A stretch of DNA of 64,000 nucleotides, taken from Cryphonectria parasitica EP155 (Eukaryota; Ascomycota; Sordariomycetes; Diaporthales; Cryphonectriaceae). Below, piece after piece: positions 47,132 through 57,851 of the stretch; the first letter of the stretch is position 1, and each line of letters starts with the position of its first letter. The translations under genes and the position numbers were made by a program. Location of the stretch: assembly GCF_011745365.1 (NCBI RefSeq), contig NW_024468913.1, positions 2,356,001 to 2,420,000 on the forward strand, in the 5' to 3' direction. The notes under the pieces were generated by a model. That model did not search any database. It worked only from the letters and a program-made list of their open reading frames with translations, and was not told where the DNA came from.

Positions 47132-48565
47132 TCAACCACCAATGTAAACCTCCAAGGTCTTTGCGCTGCTCACCTGGACAGCCCCCTCGGGATCCTGCGA
47201 CCCGACCGCAACATCATCATAAGCAAAAGCGTATCCTCCCACCGTCTCATGGGCATGAACAACCCGTGCATAGTGGTTGGTGATGTCGGCCTCCCGGTAG
47301 AACATGGCCGCCGGCGGACCAGGCTGCACATGCCCGCCCTCGACGAGCAGGGTGGACCGCGTGAAGGCCGCGCACACACGCGGCACAATGGCCTTGAAGG
47401 CATTGTCGGCAGTGGCGTTGATGGCAAAGGCGCCGCTGTTGCAGCCCCAGATGTCAGCCGTCGTGGGCCGCGGCATGCGCACCGCCGTGCCCGTGCAGAC
47501 CAGGGCGTCGTCCGTCGCCGCGTCCACCGTGCACGAGACGATGGTGTCGTTGATGGTGCCGAGGCCCGCCTGCTGCGTGTCGATGTATAGCGGCTGCTTG
47601 GCGTAGCGCTGCCAGACCTTGGTGATGTAGGGTTCGTAGTAGTCGTCGCTGGCGAAGGCGATGTGCTGCTCGGCGCCGTCCTGGGGGGACAGGACGCGGA
47701 GGAGGGTGCTGTTGTTGTCATCGCCGTAGATGCACAGCTCGCCCCATTTGTTGCCGTCCTTCTCGGCCTGCTGCTGGAGGCCGGCGCAGATTTTCTCGGC
47801 CGGGGTGGTTGCGGCGGCGGCGGCGGTGGTGTTAGCTGAGCCGGGGAGCGTGTTCATGAGGCCTGGGATGGTGTGGTTTGCACCGCTCTCATCGGTGACA
47901 GCGATGCCAAAAGCCAAGGCAACAAAGTCCACAAAGGAGAGGTTTACAAAGAATTCCTCGTCGCCGCTAGTGAGTTCGATGAAGCCCCAGCGCGTGTCGT
48001 AGGCCAGCGTGCCCGGATCGGTGACGACCGGCTGCACGACAGTGGTGATGCCGCTGGCCGCCCCAACCATCTGCCACTCCATCTGCGCGCCCTCGAAAGC
48101 GTACATGCGTGCCGAGCTGATGTAGCTGGGCAAGGTGAGCGTGGTGGACTGGCCGTGCTTGGCGAGGAAGCCGACGTCCCTTGTGACGTTGACGGGGGTG
48201 ACCGAGCCTCCTGCGTTGAGGGTGAGCCACTGGCCGTTGGTCTGCAGCATCGACTGCGAGCCTGAGGTGTCTACGTCACCCGTGATGTAGATGTATAGAT
48301 TCTTGCCGGAAGCAACCGTATTGTGGATGGTGATGGCTACATTGGGGTTGGCAGAGCTGGAGGACACACCTGTCTCAGCTCTGTGGTGGAGGATGTTGAC
48401 AGTGTCGGTGGGGCGAGTGATGACAGAAACAACAGCTGCTGGCTGTAACTTACCTGGGCTCGAGACCAGGTTTCCTCCCACAGGAAGACATTGGGCAAGA
48501 GGGAAGGAGAAGGAGAGCAGAACCCCGACAAGGGGTGTGAGCAAGCGCACCGTACTGAGTAGCAT
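47132..48565 (-). CDS. Secreted GH64 beta-1,3-glucanase
   Basis: Single exon as drawn, 477 residues from the ATG at 48565. The open frame goes 36 codons further upstream, but the signal peptide MLLSTVRLLTPLVGVLLSFS fixes this start. Family 64 landmarks are NVAITIHNTVASGKNLYIYI, LPSYISSARMYAFEG, WGFIELT, LSFVDFVALAFGIAVT, ADIWGCNSGAFAI, PRVCAAFTRSTLLVEGGHVQ and GGYAFAYDDV. GH64 enzymes cleave beta-1,3-glucan into short oligosaccharides and have a thaumatin-like fold. In fungi they are secreted and act on wall glucan. Between the signal peptide and the catalytic part, a perfect GTAAGT (from 48453) and an ACAG acceptor (to 48370) mark an 84 bp segment that can be spliced or translated without changing frame; the spliced protein would have 449 residues. 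Which form exists cannot be told from sequence. Confidence 0.88.
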   Translation of the reverse strand: MLLSTVRLLTPLVGVLLSFSFPLAQCLPVGGNLVSSPGKLQPAAVVSVITRPTDTVNILHHRAETGVSSSSANPNVAITIHNTVASGKNLYIYITGDVDTSGSQSMLQTNGQWLTLNAGGSVTPVNVTRDVGFLAKHGQSTTLTLPSYISSARMYAFEGAQMEWQMVGAASGITTVVQPVVTDPGTLAYDTRWGFIELTSGDEEFFVNLSFVDFVALAFGIAVTDESGANHTIPGLMNTLPGSANTTAAAAATTPAEKICAGLQQQAEKDGNKWGELCIYGDDNNSTLLRVLSPQDGAEQHIAFASDDYYEPYITKVWQRYAKQPLYIDTQQAGLGTINDTIVSCTVDAATDDALVCTGTAVRMPRPTTADIWGCNSGAFAINATADNAFKAIVPRVCAAFTRSTLLVEGGHVQPGPPAAMFYREADITNHYARVVHAHETVGGYAFAYDDVAVGSQDPEGAVQVSSAKTLEVYIGG

Positions 48566-49762
48566 GGCTGGTCTCGTAGTGTGTGTTGGAATCTTGTGTG
48601 TGTTTGTTCTGCTGGAGATAGTTGTGTTTTTTAAGATTTGTATTGGTGTGAATGGTCTCTCCAGTGTAATCATAGAGAGGAAGGAAAGCCATCAAACCAT
48701 GCGGTGCTATCTGCGGTCATATATCCTACACCTTCTCGTCCCAAGAAAGTACTGTCATGATACACACCTACTGTCTTGACTTGTGGTCAACAAAGGGCCT
48801 TCAGTGAAAATCTACAATGGATTTGTGCGAAAATGAGGGACGACAGCAAGCGTGTCAGCAGTTTTTCAAACAAGTGTCATTGTCATCCTATGAAGAATAC
48901 GCCACAAAGGCATTGTCATTTGTATGAACAATGTAGATAGACACACATACACACATAAACATAACATGGATTAAGGAGGAGAGCAAGAGAGACATGTTGA
49001 TTACCTATTGACACTACCAAAATTGTATGCACTAATCAAGAACCTGTCGATGATGAAGTGACTAGCATAGTCAAAGCTCGCAAGCCTTCGCTTGAGCTCA
49101 GGAGCTGATTTCATCCAAGTCAAAGTTGAAAGTATACTGTAAAGCATTGTCCACTGACAATTCTGCAGATGTGTAATCATGTGCTTTGCAGTCCGTACTC
49201 TCTTGTGCTCTCAGCACATAGTAAGGGAAGTCCAAACAATAGCGCAATTGAACTGCAGCATATGTAGGCAAGATGTTGTTTCTCTCTTCTTCCTCTTGCC
49301 CGTGAATTAGGTATTACTGGAAAGAGAGACTTGGCATTTGCAAATATGAACATGATTCATTTCAAGGTCTTGCATGGTTGGTGATCATGAATCACATATC
49401 GGCCAGCTTATAACCTTTCCCAGCTGCACCCGGATGGCAATGCCTTTCACCAGGCGACAAACCCCACCGCGGAAATGGGAACACAGAGCAACATAATAGT
49501 GCTTTCAGTAGAGGATCATTTTGATACAGCCTGCCTGGTATAGGTAATAGAGGGTAACCTCACAACGCCGATCTGTTGTCATGCATTCCACTGCCAATCC
49601 ATTGCCATACAATCCCATCGAGTCATAATGTCGAATCACGCATGCCCCTTGAAGTAACGCCAATCCTATCCTATCCATGAAATGAGTTGTGGTGGTGACA
49701 TCCTTTTATCGGTGACCAGTTGTGTGCCATGAGGGGTGTCCATAAATGAGGAGCAAAGCAGC
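48566..49762. other. Intergenic region
   Basis: About 1.2 kb upstream of the GH64 gene and downstream of NGG1. More A+T-rich than average. It shows no gene, RNA or repeat family that I can recognise. Confidence 0.5.
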
Positions 49763-52064
49763 TCACTCATCCTCCTCATCATCCCAGTGCTGAGTTTCAT
49801 ACTTGATGAGCTCGGTCATTTCAGGCCCTTTGAAGATGGAGCTATCAGGCTCGCTAGCTCTGGGGACCTTGCCAAGATTCTCCCCATCAAAGACTGTGCC
49901 GATGCTCTCGATCCACCGACGTCGTCTCTCCATCAGGGTCTTGGTGAGGTCACCAATACCAGGTCTTGCAATGCCTGCTGCGGCTGCGGCTGCCCCTGCA
50001 GCACCAGGCCGTGCCTTCTTCTTGGTCTTGCCCATAGTACGAGTCCTCTTGAGATACGCAGCCTGCACCTGACCATCGAGATCCTCCAAGATGGTCTGGT
50101 ATTCCTGGAAAGCCATGCGCTCACGGACCAGCTCTGACAGCTTGGCCTTGCGTGCACCATTGATGAGCATCTGCTCACGAAGGCGGTCCTGCAGCAGTCG
50201 CAGTCTTGCAGCAACCTCGTCGTCATAGGCACCATCATAGTCAGCACGGGTCTCTTCTGGCTGTGGCTGCTCTGGATCTGGATCCGGAAGGAAGCCAATG
50301 TGGCGGAGCTCCTGTTTGATGCGCTCCTCAACTTGATTGTAGTCCAGCTTTGGATGGGTGGCCCTCTTCCAGGTGTCTGAATTGGACTCGGGCATGTGAG
50401 AAGCAGGTGACAGCTCACGCTCAGCAGGCTGTCCATTGGGTTGCAGACCTGGTGCTGTGTCAAAGCTGTCAATGCCATTGTTGGACAGATCAAGGCTCCC
50501 ATTCAGATCACCGTTCACGCCGTTTGAAAGTGGCTTGGCATCATCACTTGTATCAGCTCGACACTCAGGTCGCATGGCTTGAAGAAGGCGAGACAGGAGT
50601 GGCCCCACAGAGAGCTTGTCCGTCTCAGCAAGGTCGTCCGCCATCTGCTCGATGCCCCCACGAGCGTGATTTGGATCTAACTTGTCATGTACAGAGTCGT
50701 TGGCCGTGCTGCCATCCTCTTCTGCCCAGACTTCTTTGTAGGACTTCTTGCCTCGTTTGGGCAGAATGAAGGGGGTGACCCTGTCGCCGCGCTCTCGAAG
50801 GAATGCCAGGTCTTCTTCAGTAAAGGGCCGGAAGTATGGCTCAACGTAGGTGGAGAAGGTGTTGAAAGCGATTTGGTTGGATGGTTTTGCGCTGCTAAAG
50901 TCCTTGTCGGGAGGGACACCAGCGACCAGATCTGCAAGGTTGCTCTTGGGATATGTGGAAACTGACGTCGCCTCCTTGATGTCCTCGTCTGCCATGCTGT
51001 CCCAGTCGACTTTCGTAATCTCGTACACGGTGGGATCGGGGAATGTGGAAGGGTCGTCGCCGAACGTGTTGGCTTGGGGTACTCGAGGCGGAGGAGGGGC
51101 GCCATCGTCGTCCGAACTGGAGTCGGAATCGTCGTTGTCGTCCTCATCCTGGTCCTCCTTCTTGGCAGCCTTGTTCTTCTCGTCGACTTCCATTGGGCCA
51201 GGTGTAGCAGGAGCGACAGGTGAGAGGGAGGAGGATGCAGAGTCGTGGCCACGCGACAGCTTGCGGGGCCTGTTGGAATCGCGTAACGGAGATGAGCGTT
51301 CTGCGAGAGTGGGTAGTGTTGGTTAGTGGTAGGTCGACTAGAGTTTAGACGAAAAAGTAGAGGCAGCATACAGGCCAAGCAAGGAATCCCAAAGAAAGAA
51401 AAGAAGAAAAGACAACCACCCCGCTCTCCCTCCAAAAAAACCCAACCCCCCCCCCCTCTTCAAAAAAAAAATGGACAATGGAAATCAAAGATCGCAGCCA
51501 CAGCACCGATACAGATTCATTTTCTTTTCCCCCTCGTTGAAACACTGCTCGCAAATGAGGAACCGTTTCTGACTGACCTGTGTTGCCATCCTGAGGCGCT
51601 AGAGTGTCGGTGGCTTTTCTTTTCTTCTTGTTGGCCTTGTTTGCCTTTCTGGTGCGCTCCTCATCCTCGACGCGCTGGCGCTCCTCTTCTCGACTCCTCT
51701 CAGCGGCGACCTCGTCCATCCTCGCCCTGAGCTCGTTGACGAGCCGGCGCATGCCGCGGTCGCAGAAGCCGCTCCGCCTCTCGAGAGTGTCCTGGAGGCG
51801 CTGGAAGCGGGTCATGACGCCATCGAGGCTCCTTGACTCGGGCATGTGGGAGTTGGAGCCATTCTGGTCGACGACGTCCTCGTACGTGATGTTGCGGAAG
51901 GACTCGTACGGGAGGTCGAGCCACTCTGTCGACTTGTTCTCGACGGGGGGGAGAGATGCCGACGGCGGGATCGAGCTGGGCGTGGTATTCCGACTGCGCT
52001 GGCGGGCGATGGCACCGGCCCCTTTCTTGCCGGTGCCCTTCTGACTCGACGATGCAGGAGGCAT
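49763..52064 (-). CDS. NGG1: SAGA/ADA histone acetyltransferase subunit Ngg1 (Ada3)
   Basis: Exons 52064-51578 and 51300-49763 join in phase 1 across a 277 bp intron (GTCAGT to CGCAG), giving 674 residues. The N-terminal conserved block contains [40 protein letters not shown] and [20 protein letters not shown], the Ngg1/Ada3 signature. A Ser/Asp-rich acidic linker (DSDSSSDDD) is in the middle. The C-terminal block, from about 490, with [20 protein letters not shown] and [20 protein letters not shown], is the Ada3 domain that contacts Ada2 and Gcn5. Acts in the nucleus as a coactivator subunit for histone H3 acetylation. The intron is longer than most here and contains A and C homopolymers. 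A frame extending upstream to 52268 is probably leader. Divergent from BTA1. Confidence 0.92.
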
Positions 52065-53434
52065 GTTGGTTGATAGGTAGATTTGTTCTGCTTCTTCAAC
52101 AGTTAAGGGAACGTGAGCGTCTTGTTCCAAGGGGCCATGGGAGGAAGGAGTTTCGGGGCGAGCGAGGGCGGCAGTAGCGATGCGCCTCTGCAGCAAGGTC
52201 GGTCGGCTGGCTATCGACGACGACAACAGACAACGCCAGAGGTCATTGATATTGAGAATCGACTCCACGCCAGGTGATGTGGGTCATGAGCAGCTATGGG
52301 TCATTAGATGGGACAAGCAAGCAGTGAGTGAGAGACGGTCGTTTCGCGTTGAGGCTCCTAAGCTGACTTACGCGGAGGTGGGACCAACGGGAACCATGAC
52401 AAGATGAAGAATGAAGCACCGCCACGCCCAACCAGGGAAGAGGCTTTGTGGCTTTATTTTAAGTGTGGCTTGACCTTGACGCAACCTCACCTAGTCACTA
52501 GTGCCATAGTACTACGAATCATGTAGCACTGTCGTCCTTGACGAATTGCATCTTCACCTCTCTTCTTCACAATCACTTTCATGCTGGCATACCGATTGAT
52601 GACAATACATACTCAAGTGATCATGCAGTCCTCCTTCATCACTACAGAACGAAAACAAGAAAAGGAAGGAGAAGAAAAGAAATTACAACCACACAGTCAG
52701 GTGACTGGATGGGCGACACAAGAGGGCGGGCCGATCTAATTCTTTCCTCTTCTTTCTTCTCCGACCCTGACTGCATGCATGGATTTGGCTGGACTGCATT
52801 GACGATCGCGCCTGATAGCTCTGCGCTTTCTATGCAGGAGCAATCGTTTCCGACATCGTGACTCGAAAAACCCAGACATTATCCGCGAGTGCAGCGCAGC
52901 AGTGCATCAGTGCCATTAAATCTCGTCGAGGCCAGATTCGCAAATGGCTCAAACACATGTCTTGAGCAGATGATGCTGATTGGTTGCTCAGCTGGGCCAC
53001 CACGCCCAAGTGTGAAGCTTGGCCGAGGGATGCGACGCAAATGTGGGGACCTTTCATCGATCAGGGTCCTCCCGTTTATACGACGAGGACCCAATTGAGA
53101 CGGTTGCGGCACCACGAGTATTGATTCTCGAGAGCACATGGCTCGAGGTTGCCTCTATGTGCGTGTGTGTGTCTCCTTTAGGCAAGCCGATAGGTAAGTA
53201 GGTTATTATGGTATGTACGCTCCCAGGTGTCTTTGCTTTACATTTATATTTTTGTTGGGGATCACAAGCCCTCCTTCTTCCCTCCTCTTGTGTGCTTTCT
53301 GCTTTTTTTGTTCTCTCTTTCTTTTCTTTTCTATCTCTTACCTCTTACCTCGACTCAACGTCCGGTAATAATTCGTTATTGTTTCCACAATCTTCTTCCT
53401 CTCTCAAGCATATATCTTGCAATGAGAGAATATC
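52065..53434. promoter_or_regulatory. Divergent promoter region of NGG1 and BTA1
   Basis: About 1.4 kb between the start codons. The 230 bp before BTA1 is CT-rich. I looked for CACGTG (Pho4/NUC-1 site) by eye and found none. No gene supported. Confidence 0.45.
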
Positions 53435-56102
53435 ATGGCTTCTCTTGGTGGTAACATGTTACCTCCACAAATGGATTCCAAAATTGTCTATGCTGGTATT
53501 GCTGGCGTCGTTTGTTTTGCAATTGGCCTATCTCGGGTCTTTGCAGACAAGAGCGAGAACGATCAAGACGAAACGCCAGGTCTCGTCAAGTCTCTGTTGT
53601 TGTTCGCCTACTCTTGCTTCCTAAAGCCTCATGAGGGTGACAGCAAGGGCAACCAGCAGGATGCCCTTGAGTCCTTCTATAAGAAGCAGGCGGGCATTTA
53701 TGACAGCACGAGAAGCGCTCTTCTGAGAGGCCGTGAGGATATGCTGGCACTGGTAGCTGCCCAGCTGGAGTTCAAAGCCAAGAAGAGCGCCACATCCAAG
53801 GGAAAGAAGGAGGCCGTCGTCAAGAGGGTCTGGGTTGATGTGAGCCCTCCTTTACCAAAACTCAGCAATATGCTTCGTCCTGGTGATCCTGTCCTGATTT
53901 ATTCACTCTATAGGTGGGCGGGGGCACTGGGTTCAATATTGAGGCTATGAACCAGTTTGTCAACGTGCCCGAGTTCTTCTCCAGCGTCTACCTGGTCGAT
54001 TTCTCTCCTTCTCTATGCGAGGTTGCCCGCAAGCGTTTCGCTCGACTGGGCTGGAAAAACGTCCAGGTCATCTGCGAGGATGCAAGAAAGTTCAAGCTGG
54101 AGGATTATGAGAATGATCTTCGGGGACTCCAGTCACCACCCGTCCGGAGTCCCAGTCACTATTTTTCTGACAAGCGTCCTGAGCATGGCGGCGCTGATCT
54201 GATCACCATGTCGTACAGTTTGTCTATGATTGTATGTGTGTCATGAGGTGATGGCGAGAGAGAAGCAAAGCGAACGTCACTGATAGTCTCGTGCAGCCTG
54301 ACTACTATTCTGTCATCGACTCCTTGACATGTCTGCTTTCGCCCGACGGGGTGATGGGGGTGGTTGACTTTTATGTGCAGTCCAAAGTCGACGTCAACTT
54401 CCGAAATTACACGGGCGGTCTTGTCAACCGCCACGTCAACTTTCTCGGGCGCACGTTCTGGAGGGCCTGGTTCGACATCGACAGGGTTGGTCTCGAGCCC
54501 AGCCGCCGTGATTATCTCGAATATCGATTCGGCACGCTTCTGGGCGCCAACTTCCGCAACAACATGCTGGGCGCGATCCCCTACTACGTCTGGTTGGGCT
54601 GCCACAAGAAGCCGTTTGCCTCGTCCAGCCTGCCTCAGGAAATTGTCGAGTATGTGGACGCGCTGGTGACCGAGTCGCCATATCTGCTGCCTGCCAACGC
54701 CCCGAATGCCCTGACCCGAGCAGTGCAGAGGACGGCGCCCGAGATACGGTCCAAGGCCTTTGATGCTGCCGTGGGAAATCTCGCCTCGAATCTTCCCCTG
54801 CCGGCCTTCTTCTACCAGAACCATCACTGGCGCATCTACTACGACGAGCGGCTCAAGAAGCACACGCAATTCAATGATGAGTATATCTACGCCTTCACAT
54901 GGGAGGACTCCCGCACCGATGCCCGGATCCTCAACCTCAAGTCCGACGATGTCGTCCTGGCCATCTGCAGCGCAGGGGACAACATCCTCTCGTACGTGAT
55001 GCAGGGTCCTGCTCGCGTCCACGCCGTCGACCTGAACCCCACGCAGTGCCACCTCCTGGAACTCAAGGTGGCCGCCTACAACGCACTGCCCTACGAGGAC
55101 TTCTGGAAGATCTTTGGCGAGGGAAAACACACCGAGTTCCGCCAGCTGCTCGTCTCGAAGCTCTCCCCTCACCTGTCCAGCCGCGCGTTCCAGTACTGGC
55201 TCAGTAACGCGCACATCTTCACCAGCGCGCGAGGCCGCGGGCTGTATGACACAGGCGGCTCCAAGCACGCCATCAGGGTGATGCGCTGGATAGCACGTGT
55301 CTTTGGCCTCCAGCGCGCCGTCGCAGCCCTCTTGGAAGCCAAGACGCTCAACGAGCAGCGCGAGGTCTGGCGCTCGTCCATCCGGCCCGCGCTCCTCTCC
55401 ACCGCCGTCAACCGCCTCGTCGTCTCCCAGGAGGCCTTCCTCTGGGCGGCCCTCGGCGTGCCCAAGAACCAGCTCGCCATGATCGAGGCGGACCACGCAG
55501 CGCGCGGCGGCGACAGGGGCCGCACCACCCGCTCCCAGGCCGTCTGGAACTACATGGTCGACACGCTGGACCCGGTGGCCGAGGGCACCCACATCGCGGC
55601 CGACAACCCCTACTACCACGTCTGTCTCGCCGGCAGGTTCTCGCGCAGGTGTCACCCAGAGTACCTCGCCCCGCAGGCCCACGCGCGCCTGTCCCGGCCC
55701 GGCGCCCTGGACGGCCTGCGCATCCACACGGACGAGCTGGACGAGGTCATCGCGCGCATCATGCCAGGCACCCTGACGGTCGCGGTCGTCATGGACTCGA
55801 TGGACTGGTTTGACCCGCAGGGCCCGGGAGCCGCCGCCCAGGTGCGCAAGCTGAACCGGGCGCTCAAGATGGGCGGGCGCGTCATGCTGCGCAGCGCGGC
55901 GCTGACGCCTTGGTATGTCAAGGTGTTTGAGCAGTCGGGGTTCTCGGCCAAGAGGCATGGGGAGAGGCTGCCTGGGGTATGTATTGACCGCGTCAATATG
56001 TACGCCAGCTGCTGGGTTTTGAGCAAGACGTCTCATCTGCCGCCTCCCACGCCGGATCTGGATGGGGCTGTGGGGGCGGAAATGGACAGCCTTGTGATCT
56101 GA
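53435..56102 (+). CDS. BTA1: Betaine lipid (DGTS) synthase BTA1
   Basis: Three exons, 53435-53839, 53914-54231 and 54297-56102, all phase 0, give 842 residues; introns are 74 bp (GTGAGC to TATAG) and 65 bp (GTATGT to GCAG). After an N-terminal membrane helix (about 16-34), the BtaB-like half has a SAM-methyltransferase motif, VDVGGGTGFNIEAM (134-147), and YLVDFSPSLCEVARKRF. The BtaA-like half starts near 400: DDVVLAICSAGDNILSYVMQ, VHAVDLNPTQCHLLELK and a C-terminal MDSMDWFDPQG. The fused enzyme transfers 3-amino-3-carboxypropyl from SAM to diacylglycerol and N-trimethylates it, making the phosphorus-free lipid DGTS, probably on the ER. Fungal order (BtaB then BtaA) is the reverse of the algal one. 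In Neurospora, BTA1 is induced on phosphate starvation. The PHO89-type transporter is 1.7 kb downstream. Confidence 0.95.
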
Positions 56103-56893
56103 GAGTGTTTTGTCACGCCTTTTTCAAAAAAAATTTTTTATGTTATTGAAACGCCTTTGACTGTCTTTTGGTGCTAGTTACGAGAAAGATAGGGTGGGTG
56201 TCATTGAGGTATTACACACAGAAACCAAAACAGTGGTCCGAATTAGTATACAACCTGCCGAGGGTTTTACCTTTGATTCCATGCCCATGATGATACAGCC
56301 CGCATTGGATCCAAGTCAGATGCTTGTCTTCAAAAGATACAGTGCAATCAGCAATGCACATACAGATACATAGACACCTTGTGCCTCCGACTGGATGAAC
56401 ACCCTGTGGCCATCAACCAATAGGCAGCTCGGCCACCCATCCGACCCCCGCGTGTGCCATGCAATAGCATCCTACAATATCTCGTGGTTAGCTTTGATAG
56501 GATGGCATTGGAGAGCCTCGAGATGATAGTTACCTATGTTCTGCAGTCCTCATAAACCATGCTTTGATAATGCAGCGCACGTGTGAGTTGGACAGCGGTA
56601 CATGATATTCTATGTCTCGGGTTTTCTCGCTCTCTTTCGTTTCATTCCGATCTCTCTCTTCTTCTTTCCCTTTTCCTCTCGACACGGTTGCACATCTTTC
56701 TTGTGCCACGCTTCCTGTATTTCTTTGGTCGACCGTGTATCAAGGCTGTCTTACTTGAAACAGAGTCGAGACCTTTGAATTCTACCCATCCATCATCACA
56801 TATACACTTCTTGAAACCCCCACACTCTCCCTCCTCCCGCAAGGCTGCAAAGAAGAAGGACCAAACATCCAGGTGTATCTACACTTATAAGCC
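56103..56893. other. Intergenic and leader region
   Basis: About 790 bp between BTA1 and the C2H2 gene, CT-rich toward its right end. No further gene recognised. Confidence 0.5.
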
Positions 56894-57025
56894 ATGTCCG
56901 ATCACAACCAGGGCCAACGTTCCCAGCTGGACACCATGGAGGACAAATGGGCCTCAGGATGGCTTGGTCCTCGTCCGACCTCTTCCCCCTCCTCCATGTA
57001 CGACAACAACCCAGGCATTTTTCTT

Positions 57026-57073
<48 letters not shown>

Positions 57074-57536
57074 TCTCTCCCCACCCTTTAACCAATCAAT
57101 AATCTCACTTACTGACGGTCACAGATTACCTTCCTATCGCGCCTCCCTACTCGAGAATAACCTAGTTCCCCCCCAATATACTCTAACCTGCACTGTTCCT
57201 GGCTGCTCGTCCGCTCCCTTCATGCGCGCCGCCTCCCTCCAGCGACATGTCGCCCAGTATCACCAGACTACGGAGCAGCCACAACAGGGGCCGGTTGCCC
57301 AGACTGAGTATCCCTGCCTATTCGCGGGCTGCCTCGTCGCTCCATTCAAGCGCTTCGCGGACCTCGACCGGCATACAAAACACGTCCATTCGCCCAAGAG
57401 CTTGCAGACGTCTCGATACTGCGACTGGTCCAAGGGAAAGGATTTCCAAGATACTGCAGGTGACAGCCCTTTCACTCGAAAGGATCATTTCAAGGCGCAT
57501 CGGAGGGACTACCAACTTGAGCCGCTCCAAAGCTGA
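56894..57536 (+). CDS. Small C2H2 zinc-finger protein
   Basis: Exons 56894-56997 and 57125-57536 join in phase 2 across a 127 bp intron, giving 171 residues. The donor is a modest GTACGA; it is the only nearby GT in the phase needed to enter the zinc-finger frame. The acceptor is GTCACAG. Finger 1 is CTVPGCSSAPFMRAASLQRH with a second His four residues on. Finger 2 is CLFAGCLVAPFKRFADLDRH followed by KHVH. A third, incomplete unit, YCDWSKGKDF then FTRKDHFKAHRRDY, is typical of fungal C2H2 proteins. The intron contains a (CT)20 tract that makes a false serine/leucine-rich frame. Probably nuclear; targets unknown. It lies between two phosphate-starvation genes, but a link is only positional. 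Confidence 0.75.
57030..57069. repeat. (CT)20 microsatellite in the C2H2 gene intron
   Basis: 40 bp CT tract, within the polypyrimidine part of the intron. Confidence 0.9.
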
Positions 57537-57851
57537 GTGATGCTGTGTCAATACAGGGGATTGATTGTCAAGCTAGAGAAAACCGACTGTTGTGGACACA
57601 TATTTTGACGGGGACGTACTGAAGCGGTGGGAAGACAGAGTATCACGACCATCTCAAGTCTGTTATGTGATGTATAGTTTCTAGTGTGGTTTTTTTTTTG
57701 GTTTTGTTTCGTTCAACATAATATATGCGAGGTCTCATGCAAGTTTGCGCTTTTGTGACGGAGCCTTGTGGCTCACCAACTGGCCAATCTAAATACTAAC
57801 AGAGGTATCTTATTATCCCAAAACCCGTTGTATGTCCAAATACCCAATTAA
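57537..57851. other. Convergent 3' regions
   Basis: 315 bp between the C2H2 stop and the PHO89 stop. Nothing else seen. Confidence 0.55.

Noticed and set aside
54159..56036. 625-codon minus-strand frame over BTA1
   Set aside because: The plus strand carries unmistakable BTA1 motifs across the same span; the antisense frame is rich in Arg, Gly, Val and Asp with no family match.
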